64,000 nucleotides of DNA from Paenibacillus sp. BSR1-1 (GCF_030403775.1 NZ_JAQMWQ010000027.1:1-64000), one strand, 5' to 3'; positions 1-8,228 are shown, numbered from the stretch's first letter. Program-made: numbers and translations. Notes: generated from the letters alone by a model not told the origin.

Positions 1-79
1 TGTTCAATTGGACTTTAAAACAAACTACTACGAAATTTGGAGAAAACAAGAGAAATCGTGAGATTTTCCTTTCTATATA

Positions 80-97
80 GAGGGAGGTTAGTTGAAT
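80..97 (+). repeat. Cassette repeat, right end only
   Basis: The stretch GGAGGTTAGTTGAA matches the right end of the dispersed repeat. It lies just upstream of the first gene and marks the left border of the first gene segment. The rest of the copy is not recognisable. Confidence 0.55.
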
Positions 98-110
98 AAT
101 TACCCCTTTA

Positions 111-614
111 TTGGAAATGTTTAATAATAAAAAGGAACATCTTATGATAGGACTCATTATTGCAATAATTGTATTTAATTTTTTTGCCTTTAAGACAAAC
201 AAACGACTAAATTCAATTGAAATAGTTTGCATTTGGACATTTACTATTGCTTTCCAAAATATCTTCGATTTGTTTATAGATATGAAATATCATGCTTACT
301 GGTATATTACCTCAGGTGTTGATTGGAAAGCGTTGCCTGCACATACAGTTTTACTTCCACCAGTGAATATGATGTTTTTAAATTGGTTCCCTTTTAAATC
401 CAAAATGATAAATCGAATTTTTTATATGTGCTTTTTTGTAGTAGGTATTTTAATTTATGAAATAAACACATTACTTCCTGAACCTTGGGGTTATTTTCAT
501 TACAAATGGTGGAGTTTATGGCATTCAGCGATTGTTGACCCAATACTTCTGTTAATCTTATTAGGATATTATAAGTGGATATGTAGGTTAGAAAGGAATT
601 CATTAAAAAGTTAA
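111..614 (+). CDS. CBO0543-like integral membrane protein
   Basis: A 167-residue protein of four to five hydrophobic segments (about residues 11-28, 40-58, 80-92, 101-121 and 143-158) with aromatic patches such as EPWGYFHYKWWSLWH near residue 125. It resembles the CBO0543 family of small Bacillota membrane proteins, whose function is unknown. The start used is TTG at 111; ATG at 117 is equally possible, and the nearest GGAGG at 82-86 is far for either. The gene is a one-gene segment between copies of the dispersed repeat. The family assignment is from memory of its pattern and is moderately sure. Confidence 0.65.
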   Translation: MEMFNNKKEHLMIGLIIAIIVFNFFAFKTNKRLNSIEIVCIWTFTIAFQNIFDLFIDMKYHAYWYITSGVDWKALPAHTVLLPPVNMMFLNWFPFKSKMINRIFYMCFFVVGILIYEINTLLPEPWGYFHYKWWSLWHSAIVDPILLLILLGYYKWICRLERNSLKS

Positions 615-654
615 ATAAAAAGTAATGAATTTACGGTGAATACATTGAAGACTT

Positions 655-768
655 CAGCTGCCGACAAAGGTGGCTTTTCTTGTTGTAATAACGGGGTGCA
701 AGAGTTAAAGAAGGTGATCGCTGCGGCGGTCTTATTTCTTTTTGAGCTAACGGGGCAGGTTAGTTGAA
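655..768 (+). repeat. Cassette repeat (truncated copy plus full copy)
   Basis: At 655-685 there is the hairpin part of one copy (CAGCTGCC...GGTGGC then T-rich). A full copy follows at 684-768 with left end AATAACGGGGTGCAAGAG, core GATCGCTGCGGCGGTC and right end GGGGCAGGTTAGTTGAA. Confidence 0.85.
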
Positions 769-834
769 TAGAAAATAATATTACCTAACCAGAAAGGGCA
801 TAATATATTAAAGTCAATTAGAAGGGACAAAAAT

Positions 835-1302
835 ATGGTTAAGGTAATTATTTGGTCCTTATTTATTATTCCATGGATTTCTTTGTTCTTTTTAAACGGT
901 AAAGCGATTCGAAGATATATGCCTGTTGCTCTATTTGCCACCGTGTTAAACACTATATTAGCTCAAATGGCTTGGTCATATAACTGGTGGAAATTTAAAG
1001 AGACTCTTTTTATATGGGATAAATTAGCACCATTATTTACAGTTTATGGTGTTTTCTTGGTGGGTACTATATGGATATTTTATTTTACATTTCGTAGATT
1101 TTGGATATATATTATTGTTAATTTAATTATCGACCTCTTCTACGGGATGGGTCTTACTAAAATGTTAAACAAACTAGAGATAAGAGAAGCTAGCAGTTTC
1201 TCTCCTCTACAAAATCTTTTAGCAATGACAATATTAGCAGTAATTCTATATCTTTATCAGATATGGCAGGAAGGAATCTTTGAAAAGGAAAATGTTAAGT
1301 AA
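835..1302 (+). CDS. Small integral membrane protein, unknown function
   Basis: A 155-residue protein with about five hydrophobic segments (near residues 3-20, 28-45, 68-85, 90-107 and 125-142), a tryptophan-rich loop (AWSYNWWKF) and a short charged tail. The ATG start has GAAGGGA about 8 bases upstream. I do not recognise the family with certainty; its layout recalls the CBO0543-like protein upstream. It is alone between two repeat copies whose facing ends match as an inverted repeat (GTTAGTTGAA at 759 and TTCAACTAAC at 1339), so gene plus ends look like one unit. Confidence 0.65.
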   Translation: MVKVIIWSLFIIPWISLFFLNGKAIRRYMPVALFATVLNTILAQMAWSYNWWKFKETLFIWDKLAPLFTVYGVFLVGTIWIFYFTFRRFWIYIIVNLIIDLFYGMGLTKMLNKLEIREASSFSPLQNLLAMTILAVILYLYQIWQEGIFEKENVK

Positions 1303-1338
1303 CATTCATTCGAAACCTTAAATAAAGAAGGACTTTTG

Positions 1339-1438
1339 TTCAACTAACGGGTGCAAGAGCTAAAGATCGTAGCTGCCATATTGGTGGCTTTTTCTTATTC
1401 GACTAACGGGGCAGTTTAGTTTAAGTACATTTCTTCAC
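1339..1438 (+). repeat. Cassette repeat with long right end
   Basis: Left end TTCAACTAACGGGTGCAAG, hairpin AGCTGCCA...TGGTGGCT followed by T-rich DNA, right end CTAACGGGGCAGTTTAG that continues as TTTAAGTACATTTCTTCACA. The extended right end is the inverted complement of 4880-4904. Confidence 0.9.
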
Positions 1439-1448
1439 AAAGTTATAG

Positions 1449-1487
1449 AAAGCCGATCTTCTCAATTTAGGAAAATCGGCTTTTTTT
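1449..1487 (+). terminator. Intrinsic terminator
   Basis: AAGCCGAT and ATCGGCTT arms about 20 bases apart, followed by seven T. It reads rightward and would stop transcription leaving the upstream segment before it meets the oppositely oriented ycgQ. Confidence 0.75.
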
Positions 1488-1529
1488 ATATTAATTTTAA
1501 ATGGATTGGTCATATTTAAGCCTCAAGGA

Positions 1530-2456
1530 CTATTCAATTTTAATGCCTAAATCAAACACATAGGGCTGCTGCGGAGCAGTTATTTTTGAAAGTTGGACAA
1601 TTTTTATAACGGGAATTGTCTCTCCATTAAATTGGGTTTGCTCAATTCTTCCTGTTACTTGAACCCATTTATCCTTCGGCAATGTAGCTACATCTCCTTT
1701 TGCCATCATTCCATATACCGAAGCATCGGCAACACAACATGTGATTCCAAATCGAGCAACAATTATCTGGTTTTGCATAAATTCTTTTTCCCGATATACA
1801 AATCCTTTTGTGGTTACCGTTTTTCCAATCATCGCATTTAGATTATCTTGAATAATGTTCATTATGTTTACATACTGGTTATCTTCTATATTAATCATAT
1901 TTGCCTTTAATATTTTATTCTTCAACGCATCATATTCTGTTTGAGTTAAAGGCTCAGGTTGATTATCAAGTACACTTTGTGTGTTATTTGATGTATTAGA
2001 TTTATTGGTATTAGATGATGATTGTAAATTTGAACTGTTATTTATGATTTTTTTTTGTTCAGTCGGTTGAGAGGTAGCTCCCAATTTAATTGTTCTATTC
2101 ATTGCAACAGAGCTGCCCAGAACATTGTTCGAGAAAAGAAATCCTGTGGTTATAGGAATAATAAACAATAAATAAAGAAAGACACTTTTCCCGAAAGAGG
2201 AAGGATAGGTATGACCGCCGTCACAATCACAATGATAAGAATGATCTTTCCCTGAAGTTCCTCTTATAATCAGAAGAACTCCAAGAATAAGGCATATAAA
2301 GAGAGTAAAGTAAATAAATCGAATCATTTTTGGTGCGATTAAAAGAGATATATTATTCGTTAGAAGTAATTTAAATAACAGTAGCATAAATCCAATTAAA
2401 ATGATTCCCCTGATAAGATGATGAAAAGAAAAATCTTGGATTTTATTAGATCTCAA
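1530..2456 (-). CDS. ycgQ: TIGR03943/YcgQ-type permease subunit
   Basis: A 308-residue protein with four hydrophobic segments in the first 130 residues (near 13-29, 39-63, 93-112), a DHSYHCDCDGGH motif between segments that could bind metal, a low-complexity Ser/Asn/Gln linker (about 130-165) and a soluble C-terminal domain (about 175-305). This matches the two-gene YcgR/YcgQ (DUF318 permease plus TIGR03943) pair. It follows the permease gene with a 15-bp gap, so the two are one operon. The divergent gene is a ZnuA-like lipoprotein and a Zur box lies between, which suggests a zinc-linked role; the transported species is not shown by the sequence. Confidence 0.8.
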   Translation of the reverse strand: MRSNKIQDFSFHHLIRGIILIGFMLLLFKLLLTNNISLLIAPKMIRFIYFTLFICLILGVLLIIRGTSGKDHSYHCDCDGGHTYPSSFGKSVFLYLLFIIPITTGFLFSNNVLGSSVAMNRTIKLGATSQPTEQKKIINNSSNLQSSSNTNKSNTSNNTQSVLDNQPEPLTQTEYDALKNKILKANMINIEDNQYVNIMNIIQDNLNAMIGKTVTTKGFVYREKEFMQNQIIVARFGITCCVADASVYGMMAKGDVATLPKDKWVQVTGRIEQTQFNGETIPVIKIVQLSKITAPQQPYVFDLGIKIE

Positions 2457-2471
2457 TATTGGACACCCCCT

Positions 2472-3476
2472 TTATAAAAAAATTTGCTGAAAAATAAATA
2501 CCGAAAAATAGACGACAAGAGGAGTTACCAATAGTAGATAAATGACAAACTTTTTCTTAAAATAACCGAATAACATTAAGGTGTTTTTTATATCAATCAT
2601 AGGACCGAAAACAAGAAATGCAAGGATGGAACCTTCTGTAAAAGTGGAACCAAATGACGAAGCTACAAAGGCATCTGCTGAAGAGCATACAGAAAGGACG
2701 TATCCTAATCCCATCATAGCCATTGGTGCAAAGGTTGTGCTTGTCCCTATTGATAAGAGAACATTTCGGTCTAAGAAAGCTTGAAATAAACTGGCAAGAA
2801 ATGCACCTATGAATAAATACTTCCCTGTATCAAATAATTCATCACTTGCATGATAGAGGGTTACTAATAGTTTATTTCCTCTTTGGTGGTGGTGGTGGTG
2901 CTGGTCCTCCTTCTGCACTTTAAGAATATTTTCACCTTTAAAACGTCTGTAAATGATTAATCCGATAATAATGGAACTTATAAATCCTACAAACATCCTT
3001 GCATTGGCTACATAAGGCGTGCTTTTAAATGCAAAATAAGTAGATGCATAAACGACAGGGTTTAAAATCGGAGCACTAAGCATAAATACCACACCTACAT
3101 GTGAAGGCATACCTTTTTTTATTAACCTGCGAACGACAGGAACAATGGCACACTCACAAATAGGAAAGATTATTCCAAGTAAAGCAGCAGGTATAAGGGC
3201 TAAATAGGCATTACGGGGCACAACTCTTCGAATTACATTTTCGGAAACAAATGATTGGATAATTGCTGATACAAATACACCCAGTAAAATAAATGGAATG
3301 GCTTCTAAAATAATACTAAGAAAAATGGTATTTACATTAAAAAACGTACTAGGGATTCTAGTAAAAAAAGAAATGTTTTTTAATTCCTCCGCAAAAAGAA
3401 ATAGAAAAAGGAATAAACAAAATAATAGTAATACGAGGCTATCTTTTACCATCTTATTTATAAAGCTCACAACCAT
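2472..3476 (-). CDS. ycgR: Permease of the DUF318/YcgR (ArsP_1) family
   Basis: A 334-residue polytopic protein with about eight to nine membrane segments. Two conserved halves (FVSAIIQSFV...PICECAIVPVVRRLIKKG and the C-terminal GLGYVLSVCSSADAF) are typical of this permease family, including the paired cysteines CEC and CSS. A cytosolic loop carries five consecutive histidines (QHHHHHQRG, near residue 195), a likely metal-binding loop. It is first in a two-gene operon with ycgQ. The upstream region shared with the divergent ZnuA-like gene has a perfect Zur operator, so repression by zinc-loaded Zur is inferred. Confidence 0.85.
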   Translation of the reverse strand: MVVSFINKMVKDSLVLLLFCLFLFLFLFAEELKNISFFTRIPSTFFNVNTIFLSIILEAIPFILLGVFVSAIIQSFVSENVIRRVVPRNAYLALIPAALLGIIFPICECAIVPVVRRLIKKGMPSHVGVVFMLSAPILNPVVYASTYFAFKSTPYVANARMFVGFISSIIIGLIIYRRFKGENILKVQKEDQHHHHHQRGNKLLVTLYHASDELFDTGKYLFIGAFLASLFQAFLDRNVLLSIGTSTTFAPMAMMGLGYVLSVCSSADAFVASSFGSTFTEGSILAFLVFGPMIDIKNTLMLFGYFKKKFVIYLLLVTPLVVYFSVFIFQQIFL

Positions 3477-3586
3477 TCTACCTCCTCAAATCTATCAACT
3501 CTATCATATGGATATGCAGTTCTAGTTAATTCATTTCATTAAAATTTGATGATTGACATAAATAAATAATCGTTATAAGATTTAAT

Positions 3587-3601
3587 TCGTAATAATTACG
3601 A
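3587..3601. promoter_or_regulatory. Zur operator
   Basis: TCGTAATAATTACGA is a perfect match to the Bacillus Zur box TCGTAATNATTACGA. It lies in the divergent promoter between ycgRQ and the ZnuA-like gene. Confidence 0.85.
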
Positions 3602-3653
3602 TTTATATATTGTTATAAATCTTAAATAATACAAAATAATTATTCGTTTTAAA

Positions 3654-3668
3654 TCGTAATAATTCCTA
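3654..3668. promoter_or_regulatory. Second, weaker Zur-like site
   Basis: TCGTAATAATTCCTA keeps 12 of 15 positions of the Zur box and lies 30 bp before the start of the ZnuA-like gene. A further partial half-site pair is visible near 3566-3580. Confidence 0.45.
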
Positions 3669-3697
3669 ATTAAAGGCAATTTGGGAGGGAAATTAAC

Positions 3698-4621
3698 ATG
3701 AAAAGGCTTTTAGTCCCATTAATTATTTTTCTATTAATGGTAAGTGGTTGCTCAAACGCAGCTTCAACGAAAAGTGAAAAAGCAAGTGAAGGATCTAAAA
3801 AACTGCAAATTGTCACTACTTTTTATCCAATGTACTATTTTGCAAAAAAGGTGGCAGGCGACTCAGCAAACGTGGAACTTTTAATACCAAATGGTGTAGA
3901 ACCACATGATTGGGAACCGACAGCAAAGGATATGGCAAAAATTCAAGACGCTGATATTTTTATTTACAATAGCCAATATTTTGAACTTTGGACTGAAAAA
4001 GTATTGAAAAGTATTAATGATTCAAAATTAAAGGTTGTTGAAGCTTCTAGTGGGATTAAAATGATGGATGCACTGGAAGGCGAGGAGCATGCTGCTTCTA
4101 AAGATCCACATGTCTGGCTTTCTCCAGTGTTAGCTCAGCAAGAAGTTAACACAATTGCTAAGGCTTTAGAACAGGCAGATCCTGGTAATAAAGACCAGTT
4201 TCAAAAAAATGCAACGTCAATAAATTCTGAGCTTGCTGATTTGGACCGTTTATATAAAGAGACAATTGATAAAGCCAAGAAGAAGGAATTTGTAACACAA
4301 CATGCTGCATTTGGGTACTTGGCAAAACAATATGGACTGACTCAAATTCCTATCGCAGGATTATCACCCGACGTTGAACCAACATTAGGGAAATTAGCTG
4401 AATTAACGGAATTAACAAAGAAGAAAAATATTAAGGTTGTTTATTTTGAGGAGATGGCATCTTCAAAAGTGGCCGAAACGTTAGCTAAAGAAATAGGAGC
4501 TAAAACAGAAGTATTAAATCCATTAGAAGGATTAACGAAAAAAGAGCAAGAACAAGGTTTAGACTATATTGGTGTTATGAAAAAAAATCTGGATTCATTG
4601 AAATTATCGATTATGGACTAA
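3698..4621 (+). CDS. Zinc/manganese ABC transporter substrate-binding lipoprotein (ZnuA/AdcA-like)
   Basis: A 307-residue extracytoplasmic metal-binding protein. The N-terminus is a lipoprotein signal (MKRLLVPLIIFLLMVSGC, with Cys18 as the lipid site). Family ligand motifs are seen in order: VEPHDWEPT (His near 70), KDPHVWLSP (His near 135), THAAFGYL (His near 200) and an acidic C-terminal ligand region. A short His/Glu stretch (EGEEHAA) stands in for the longer His-loop of some ZnuA proteins. The start has GGGAGGG at the right spacing. No membrane or ATPase partner is in the window, so it is an orphan binding protein probably serving a transporter elsewhere. The Zur sites upstream indicate zinc regulation. 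Confidence 0.9.
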   Translation: MKRLLVPLIIFLLMVSGCSNAASTKSEKASEGSKKLQIVTTFYPMYYFAKKVAGDSANVELLIPNGVEPHDWEPTAKDMAKIQDADIFIYNSQYFELWTEKVLKSINDSKLKVVEASSGIKMMDALEGEEHAASKDPHVWLSPVLAQQEVNTIAKALEQADPGNKDQFQKNATSINSELADLDRLYKETIDKAKKKEFVTQHAAFGYLAKQYGLTQIPIAGLSPDVEPTLGKLAELTELTKKKNIKVVYFEEMASSKVAETLAKEIGAKTEVLNPLEGLTKKEQEQGLDYIGVMKKNLDSLKLSIMD

Positions 4622-4639
4622 TTATCTAATTTACGGATA

Positions 4640-4813
4640 TTGTTAAAGGAACTTCAACAGATGGTCATGATGATAGGGCTGCAACTGAAGACACTAAAAA
4701 GGATGAAGCAACAACAGACTTTGATAAGTCGAATTCTCTTCCTTTAATTTTTATCCATTGTTGCTGTCGTCCTATCATTTATTGCTGTTGCACTTGGATT
4801 CCGTAAAAGATAG
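4640..4813 (+). pseudogene. Degenerate tail of an anchored exported protein
   Basis: Reading DIVKGTSTDGHDDRAATED then TKKDEATTDFDKSNSLP in one frame and LSIVAVVLSFIAVALGFRKR in the next gives an acidic linker, one membrane helix and a positive tail. Copper-related YcnI-type and similar surface proteins end this way. The frame breaks between linker and helix and the N-terminal domain is missing, so this is a remnant. Confidence 0.5.
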
Positions 4814-4822
4814 CCTAATACC

Positions 4823-4865
4823 AAAGTGACTTATTCATTTCTTAAATAGGTCACTTTCTTTTTTT
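4823..4865 (+). terminator. Intrinsic terminator
   Basis: AAAGTGAC and GTCACTTT arms about 20 bases apart, then CTTTTTTT. It closes the ZnuA-like transcription unit. Confidence 0.75.
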
Positions 4866-4879
4866 GCCCAAAGTGAGTA

Positions 4880-4914
4880 TGTGAAGAAATGTACTTAAGC
4901 TAACGGGTGCAAGA
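4880..4914 (+). repeat. Cassette repeat, left end only
   Basis: TGTGAAGAAATGTACTTAA then GCTAACGGGTGCAAGA. Its hairpin and right end are missing. It pairs as an inverted repeat with the right end at about 1412-1438, bracketing the whole ycgRQ/ZnuA-like segment. Confidence 0.85.
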
Positions 4915-5051
4915 TAAGAGATTAGTAGATAAACCAAAACCTCATGAAAATTGTTCATCTAATTAAAAAGATGGAAAAAAAGGTAGGATTTTTACGAAAA
5001 TTATAAAAAATATAATTGAAATGTTATAAAAATATATTAAAATTGATTTTA

Positions 5052-5071
5052 GAATGAATGTTCATTCATTC
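5052..5071. promoter_or_regulatory. Palindromic operator 1 upstream of R2lox
   Basis: A perfect 9+2+9 palindrome GAATGAATG-TT-CATTCATTC. Its complement contains the core GAATGAACATTCATTC that is also in operator 2, in the opposite orientation. Confidence 0.7.
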
Positions 5072-5128
5072 ATTGTTTGAGTGCTAGACACTTGAAATAT
5101 GAATGATGAAGTTAATTAAAGGCAAAAT

Positions 5129-5146
5129 TGAATGAACATTCATTCA
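5129..5146. promoter_or_regulatory. FadR-like palindromic operator 2 upstream of R2lox
   Basis: TGAATGAACATTCATTCA is a perfect 8+2+8 palindrome and differs at one position from the Bacillus FadR (TetR family) consensus TGAATGAMTANTCATTCA. It lies 25 bp before the R2lox start codon. Binding by a fatty-acyl-responsive TetR repressor is inferred. Confidence 0.65.
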
Positions 5147-5170
5147 TTTATTTCTTTGGGGGAATCTTTT

Positions 5171-6079
5171 ATGCGTAATAAAGTACAATCAGTTAGTAAA
5201 AGTCGTCTTAATACTGAGCTATTTCCATACAAGCTCTATGTAAAAGCAAAGAAATTTGGTATTTGGAATCCAGAAGATATTGATTTCAGTCAAGATAGGT
5301 TTGATTGGGAAACTTTGACAGAAGCTGAGAAAAAGAATATTTTAATACAAATTGCACAATTTTCCGGTGGAGAAGAAGCCGTTACTATTGACCTACTCCC
5401 GTTAGTTATGACGATTGCAAAAGAAGGACGCTTAGAAGAGGAAATGTATTTAACTACATTTTTATTTGAGGAAGCTAAGCATTTAGAATTTTTCACACGC
5501 TTCCTGGAAGAAGTTGTTGGTTCGAAAGAAGATTTATCACGGTATCATAATGAGGCTTATAAGAAAATATTTTATGAAGAACTACCAGCAGCAATGGAAA
5601 GGCTAGTACATGATCAGTCACCAGAAGCACAGGCAATAGCATCCACAACCTACAATATGGTAGTGGAAGGTATAATGGCTGAAACAGGATACCATGCTTT
5701 TTATTCGGGTGTCGGGAAATTGGGGAAATTACCTGGGTTGTTAGAAGGTATTAGTCTTTTAAAAATGGATGAATCACGTCACATTAGTTATGGTACATAT
5801 TTACTGCAGCGATTAATTAAAGAACACGGTGACCACATTTATAATGTAATAACCAACAGAATTAATGAATTGATGCCATTGTGCATAGGGTCAATTACAA
5901 ATGGTAAAAACCCAGACGAACATATTCAAAGTGGTGTTAAACCTTTTGGAATTGATAATAATGACATGTTGGAGTTTGCGAAAAAACAGATGAATGTACG
6001 CCTTGATATTCTTAAACGTGCTCGTGAAATCAATCTAGAAGAAGTATTGAATAAAGAAGAAGAGCCTGTTTTACAATAA
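5171..6079 (+). CDS. R2-like ligand-binding oxidase (R2lox)
   Basis: A 302-residue ferritin-fold protein of the Mn/Fe R2lox family, related to ribonucleotide reductase subunit R2 but not a reductase. From ATG 5171 (GGGGGAA seven bases upstream) the dimetal ligands are all present: Glu68, Glu101, His104, Glu166, Glu201 and His204. So are Val71 and Tyr161, the pair that forms the ether crosslink in the characterised Geobacillus protein. Known R2lox structures hold a long-chain fatty acid near the metals; the physiological substrate is not established. An upstream in-frame ATG at 5132 lies inside operator 2 and lacks a ribosome site. The gene is alone and is followed by a strong terminator. Confidence 0.93.
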   Translation: MRNKVQSVSKSRLNTELFPYKLYVKAKKFGIWNPEDIDFSQDRFDWETLTEAEKKNILIQIAQFSGGEEAVTIDLLPLVMTIAKEGRLEEEMYLTTFLFEEAKHLEFFTRFLEEVVGSKEDLSRYHNEAYKKIFYEELPAAMERLVHDQSPEAQAIASTTYNMVVEGIMAETGYHAFYSGVGKLGKLPGLLEGISLLKMDESRHISYGTYLLQRLIKEHGDHIYNVITNRINELMPLCIGSITNGKNPDEHIQSGVKPFGIDNNDMLEFAKKQMNVRLDILKRAREINLEEVLNKEEEPVLQ

Positions 6080-6117
6080 ATGAAAAAATAAATGGTTAAA
6101 GTAACGGAGATCGGTTG

Positions 6118-6156
6118 TTAACTAAACCCCGCCATCACTTGGCGGGGTTTAGTTAT
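6118..6156 (+). terminator. Strong intrinsic terminator
   Basis: TAACTAAACCCCGCC and GGCGGGGTTTAGTTA are perfect arms around a short loop, just after the R2lox gene. Confidence 0.85.
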
Positions 6157-6644
6157 TTATAAAATCAACGGCAAGCCTTAACACAGCCTTATGTTTAAAC
6201 CATTACACATGCGACGCACAGTGCTTTTTTTAATGAAAAATGTTAATTGTAGAAGCATTATAGTATTCATTCTTTTGTTGCGGCGGATCATTTTATCCGC
6301 CGCTTTCTTTTGTGAAAATAGCCAAGGCACGGCATAATAATTTAGATTTGCTATCCTAAAATTCTTTTCTACTGTAAATTAATTGAAGAAGAAAACTTGT
6401 TTACAGATGATAAGGGGCAATTGCATTTAAGTATAAATAACATCAGTTAATGTTTGTAACAAATCATTTATACCTGACGGTTTAGTACCGAATCAATTAT
6501 GGGTATATCATGAATAACTAAATCAATACAATCGCCTATCATCTACCCGCCAGGCGTTTAATAAAATCACAAATGAGAAATTCAAGTCTTATGGCACATA
6601 ATGGATAGTAAATAAATAGTATTAACATGAAAATATTTGTAAGC
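6157..6644. other. Intergenic stretch without a recognisable gene
   Basis: AT-rich DNA with stops in all frames. The one clear structure is a hairpin at about 6279-6310 (GCGGCGGAT...ATCCGCCGC then TTTCTTTT), which looks like a terminator left without its gene. Confidence 0.5.
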
Positions 6645-7308
6645 ATTGTGCGCAAAAATTAGTAGTAAATAATATTGGAGTATGTAAAAGATGCGAGGAA
6701 TATTCGGAACCAATTATGAAGCATGTGACTTATATTCATTTGCCCGATACAGAAGATGGAAGACTTGGTTTTAAAAATAACAAGTCTGAAGATATTGTGT
6801 GAAGCCTAGTAGAGGTTTCACTGGTCCAGATTCCGATAAAATAATTGGACGTTGTCATATATACGATCGAAATGAACGGACAGAATTGGTTAATGCTAAT
6901 AGCACAAAGGACCGAAAAATATACACCCATGATGAATTTAAAGCAAGGCATTCTGGTGAATACTTGTTAGATGATTATTCCAGGTATATTTCCCGTGAAC
7001 TTGGAAAAATTCTTAAGGAAGACGATTCCATTACTGATAAAACTCTTCGTAAAGAACTAGTTCATTTTAGATGCAAAAAAAGAGGCAACGATTTAATCGC
7101 TTATACAACCATGTATCATTGGGGGGCTATTGTAGCGGCTCCTGGTTATACAGATCCAGTTACCTTTGGAGCAGGAGGTAACCCTTATGGAACAAGTGTT
7201 ACTGTTGGACAAGACGGGAAAATGATCAAAGATGTTCAGGCAGCTGTTAAATATCAAGCTAAACGTACCGTTACAGCTGCAGAGTGGGTTAAAAAAGCGA
7301 ATCAATAA
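6645..7308 (+). pseudogene. Broken unknown gene fused to the C-terminal part of a wrbA copy
   Basis: The first part reads KHCAQKLVVNNIGVCKRCEE then YSEPIMKHVTYIHLPDTEDG, with two CxxC-like cysteine groups. After a +1 shift near 6800 it continues VKPSRGFTGPDSDKIIGRCH and on to about 7085. I do not recognise this family. From about 7100 the frame becomes TTMYHWGAIVAAPGYTDP to VKKANQ, the last 70 residues of a WrbA-type quinone reductase almost identical to those at 13680-14303 and 27074-27430. The fused open frame 6799-7308 therefore looks like a recombination scar. I would not treat it as a real protein. Confidence 0.6.
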
Positions 7309-7323
7309 AATTCTAATCGAAAA

Positions 7324-7358
7324 GAAAAGCTAGTCGGAATATTTCCGATTAGCTTTTC
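7324..7358 (+). terminator. Intrinsic terminator of the wrbA remnant
   Basis: GAAAAGCTAGTCGGA and TCCGATTAGCTTTTC arms. A related hairpin follows the wrbA copies ending at 12683 and 27430. Confidence 0.7.
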
Positions 7359-7448
7359 AAAATGCTAAGTTTTGAGCAAAGGGTAATAAGCTCTCTCTTT
7401 GTTAAAACATTAAGGCAAGATATAATCCCCCAAAAAAGGAGAAAATCG

Positions 7449-7877
7449 ATGACTACAAAACCATTATTCACATCATCTGCAACAGCTACTGGAGGAAGAC
7501 AAGGCAGAGTTGAATCATCTGATGGTAAAATAAAAGTGGATTTAGCAATGCCAGGTTCCCCAAGAGCGAAAGAATTACCAAATGCTACAAACCCTGAGCA
7601 GTTGTTCGCTTGTGGTTACTCTGCTTGTTTCGATGGAGCTTTACAGCACATCGCAAGGCAGGAACATGTCAAATTCGAATCACAAGTAACGGCAAATGTA
7701 GATTTCTTAAAAGATGAGGCCGATCAAGGATTCAAAATTGCAGTAACGTTGCATGTAAAAGGGACTGGTGTGGAAAAGGGAAAATTAGAAGAGCTTGTAC
7801 ATAAGGCTCACGAATTCTGTCCATACTCAAAAGCAACTAGAGGGAATATTGACGTCACTCTCCAGGTTGTTGAATAA
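7449..7877 (+). CDS. ohrA: Organic hydroperoxide resistance protein (Ohr/OsmC family)
   Basis: A 142-residue thiol peroxidase that reduces organic hydroperoxides in the cytoplasm. Both reactive cysteines sit in family motifs, FACGYSACFDGAL (about residue 58) and FCPYSKATRGN (about residue 122). The length is normal for Ohr. The start is ATG 7449 with AAAAGGAG upstream; the longer open frame from 7362 includes the previous gene's terminator. No MarR-type OhrR gene is next to it. A terminator follows. Confidence 0.9.
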   Translation: MTTKPLFTSSATATGGRQGRVESSDGKIKVDLAMPGSPRAKELPNATNPEQLFACGYSACFDGALQHIARQEHVKFESQVTANVDFLKDEADQGFKIAVTLHVKGTGVEKGKLEELVHKAHEFCPYSKATRGNIDVTLQVVE

Positions 7878-7966
7878 ATCAGTTTAGTGTGTTGGAACTA
7901 ATTATTTCTAAGCATGAAAAATCTACGACACTAGTATAGACTAGTTAAGACTCTATGAATCATATT

Positions 7967-8000
7967 AAAACGCCTTAGAAGAAGATTTCTGAGGCGTTTT
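7967..8000 (+). terminator. Intrinsic terminator
   Basis: AAAACGCCTTAGAA and TTCTGAGGCGTTTT form a hairpin after ohrA. Confidence 0.75.
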
Positions 8001-8210
8001 GGACATAAAATGTTCAAGTCATAACTGATGTATATCTATTGTGATTTAAACTAAGCTAGTTATAGATTAACAATCGTCCTTCCGCGTATTTCTCCATCGA
8101 GGGGTAACATAACGGAAGAAGCTCGGTAGAGATAGGGAATATAAATGAACAATTGAAGAAAAATAGACTTGGTAAATAAAAAGTGACCATAACAACATGG
8201 AGGTATTAAC

Positions 8211-8228
8211 ACTTACCTATTAGTAAGT
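8211..8228. promoter_or_regulatory. Palindromic TetR-type operator
   Basis: ACTTAC-CTATTA-GTAAGT, extended by flanking TTAA on both sides, 12 bp before the TetR start. Probable autoregulatory site. Confidence 0.6.

Noticed and set aside
5132-5170. Upstream ATG as the start of R2lox
   Set aside because: It lies inside the palindromic operator and has no ribosome site; ATG 5171 has GGGGGAA at good spacing and matches family numbering of the metal ligands.
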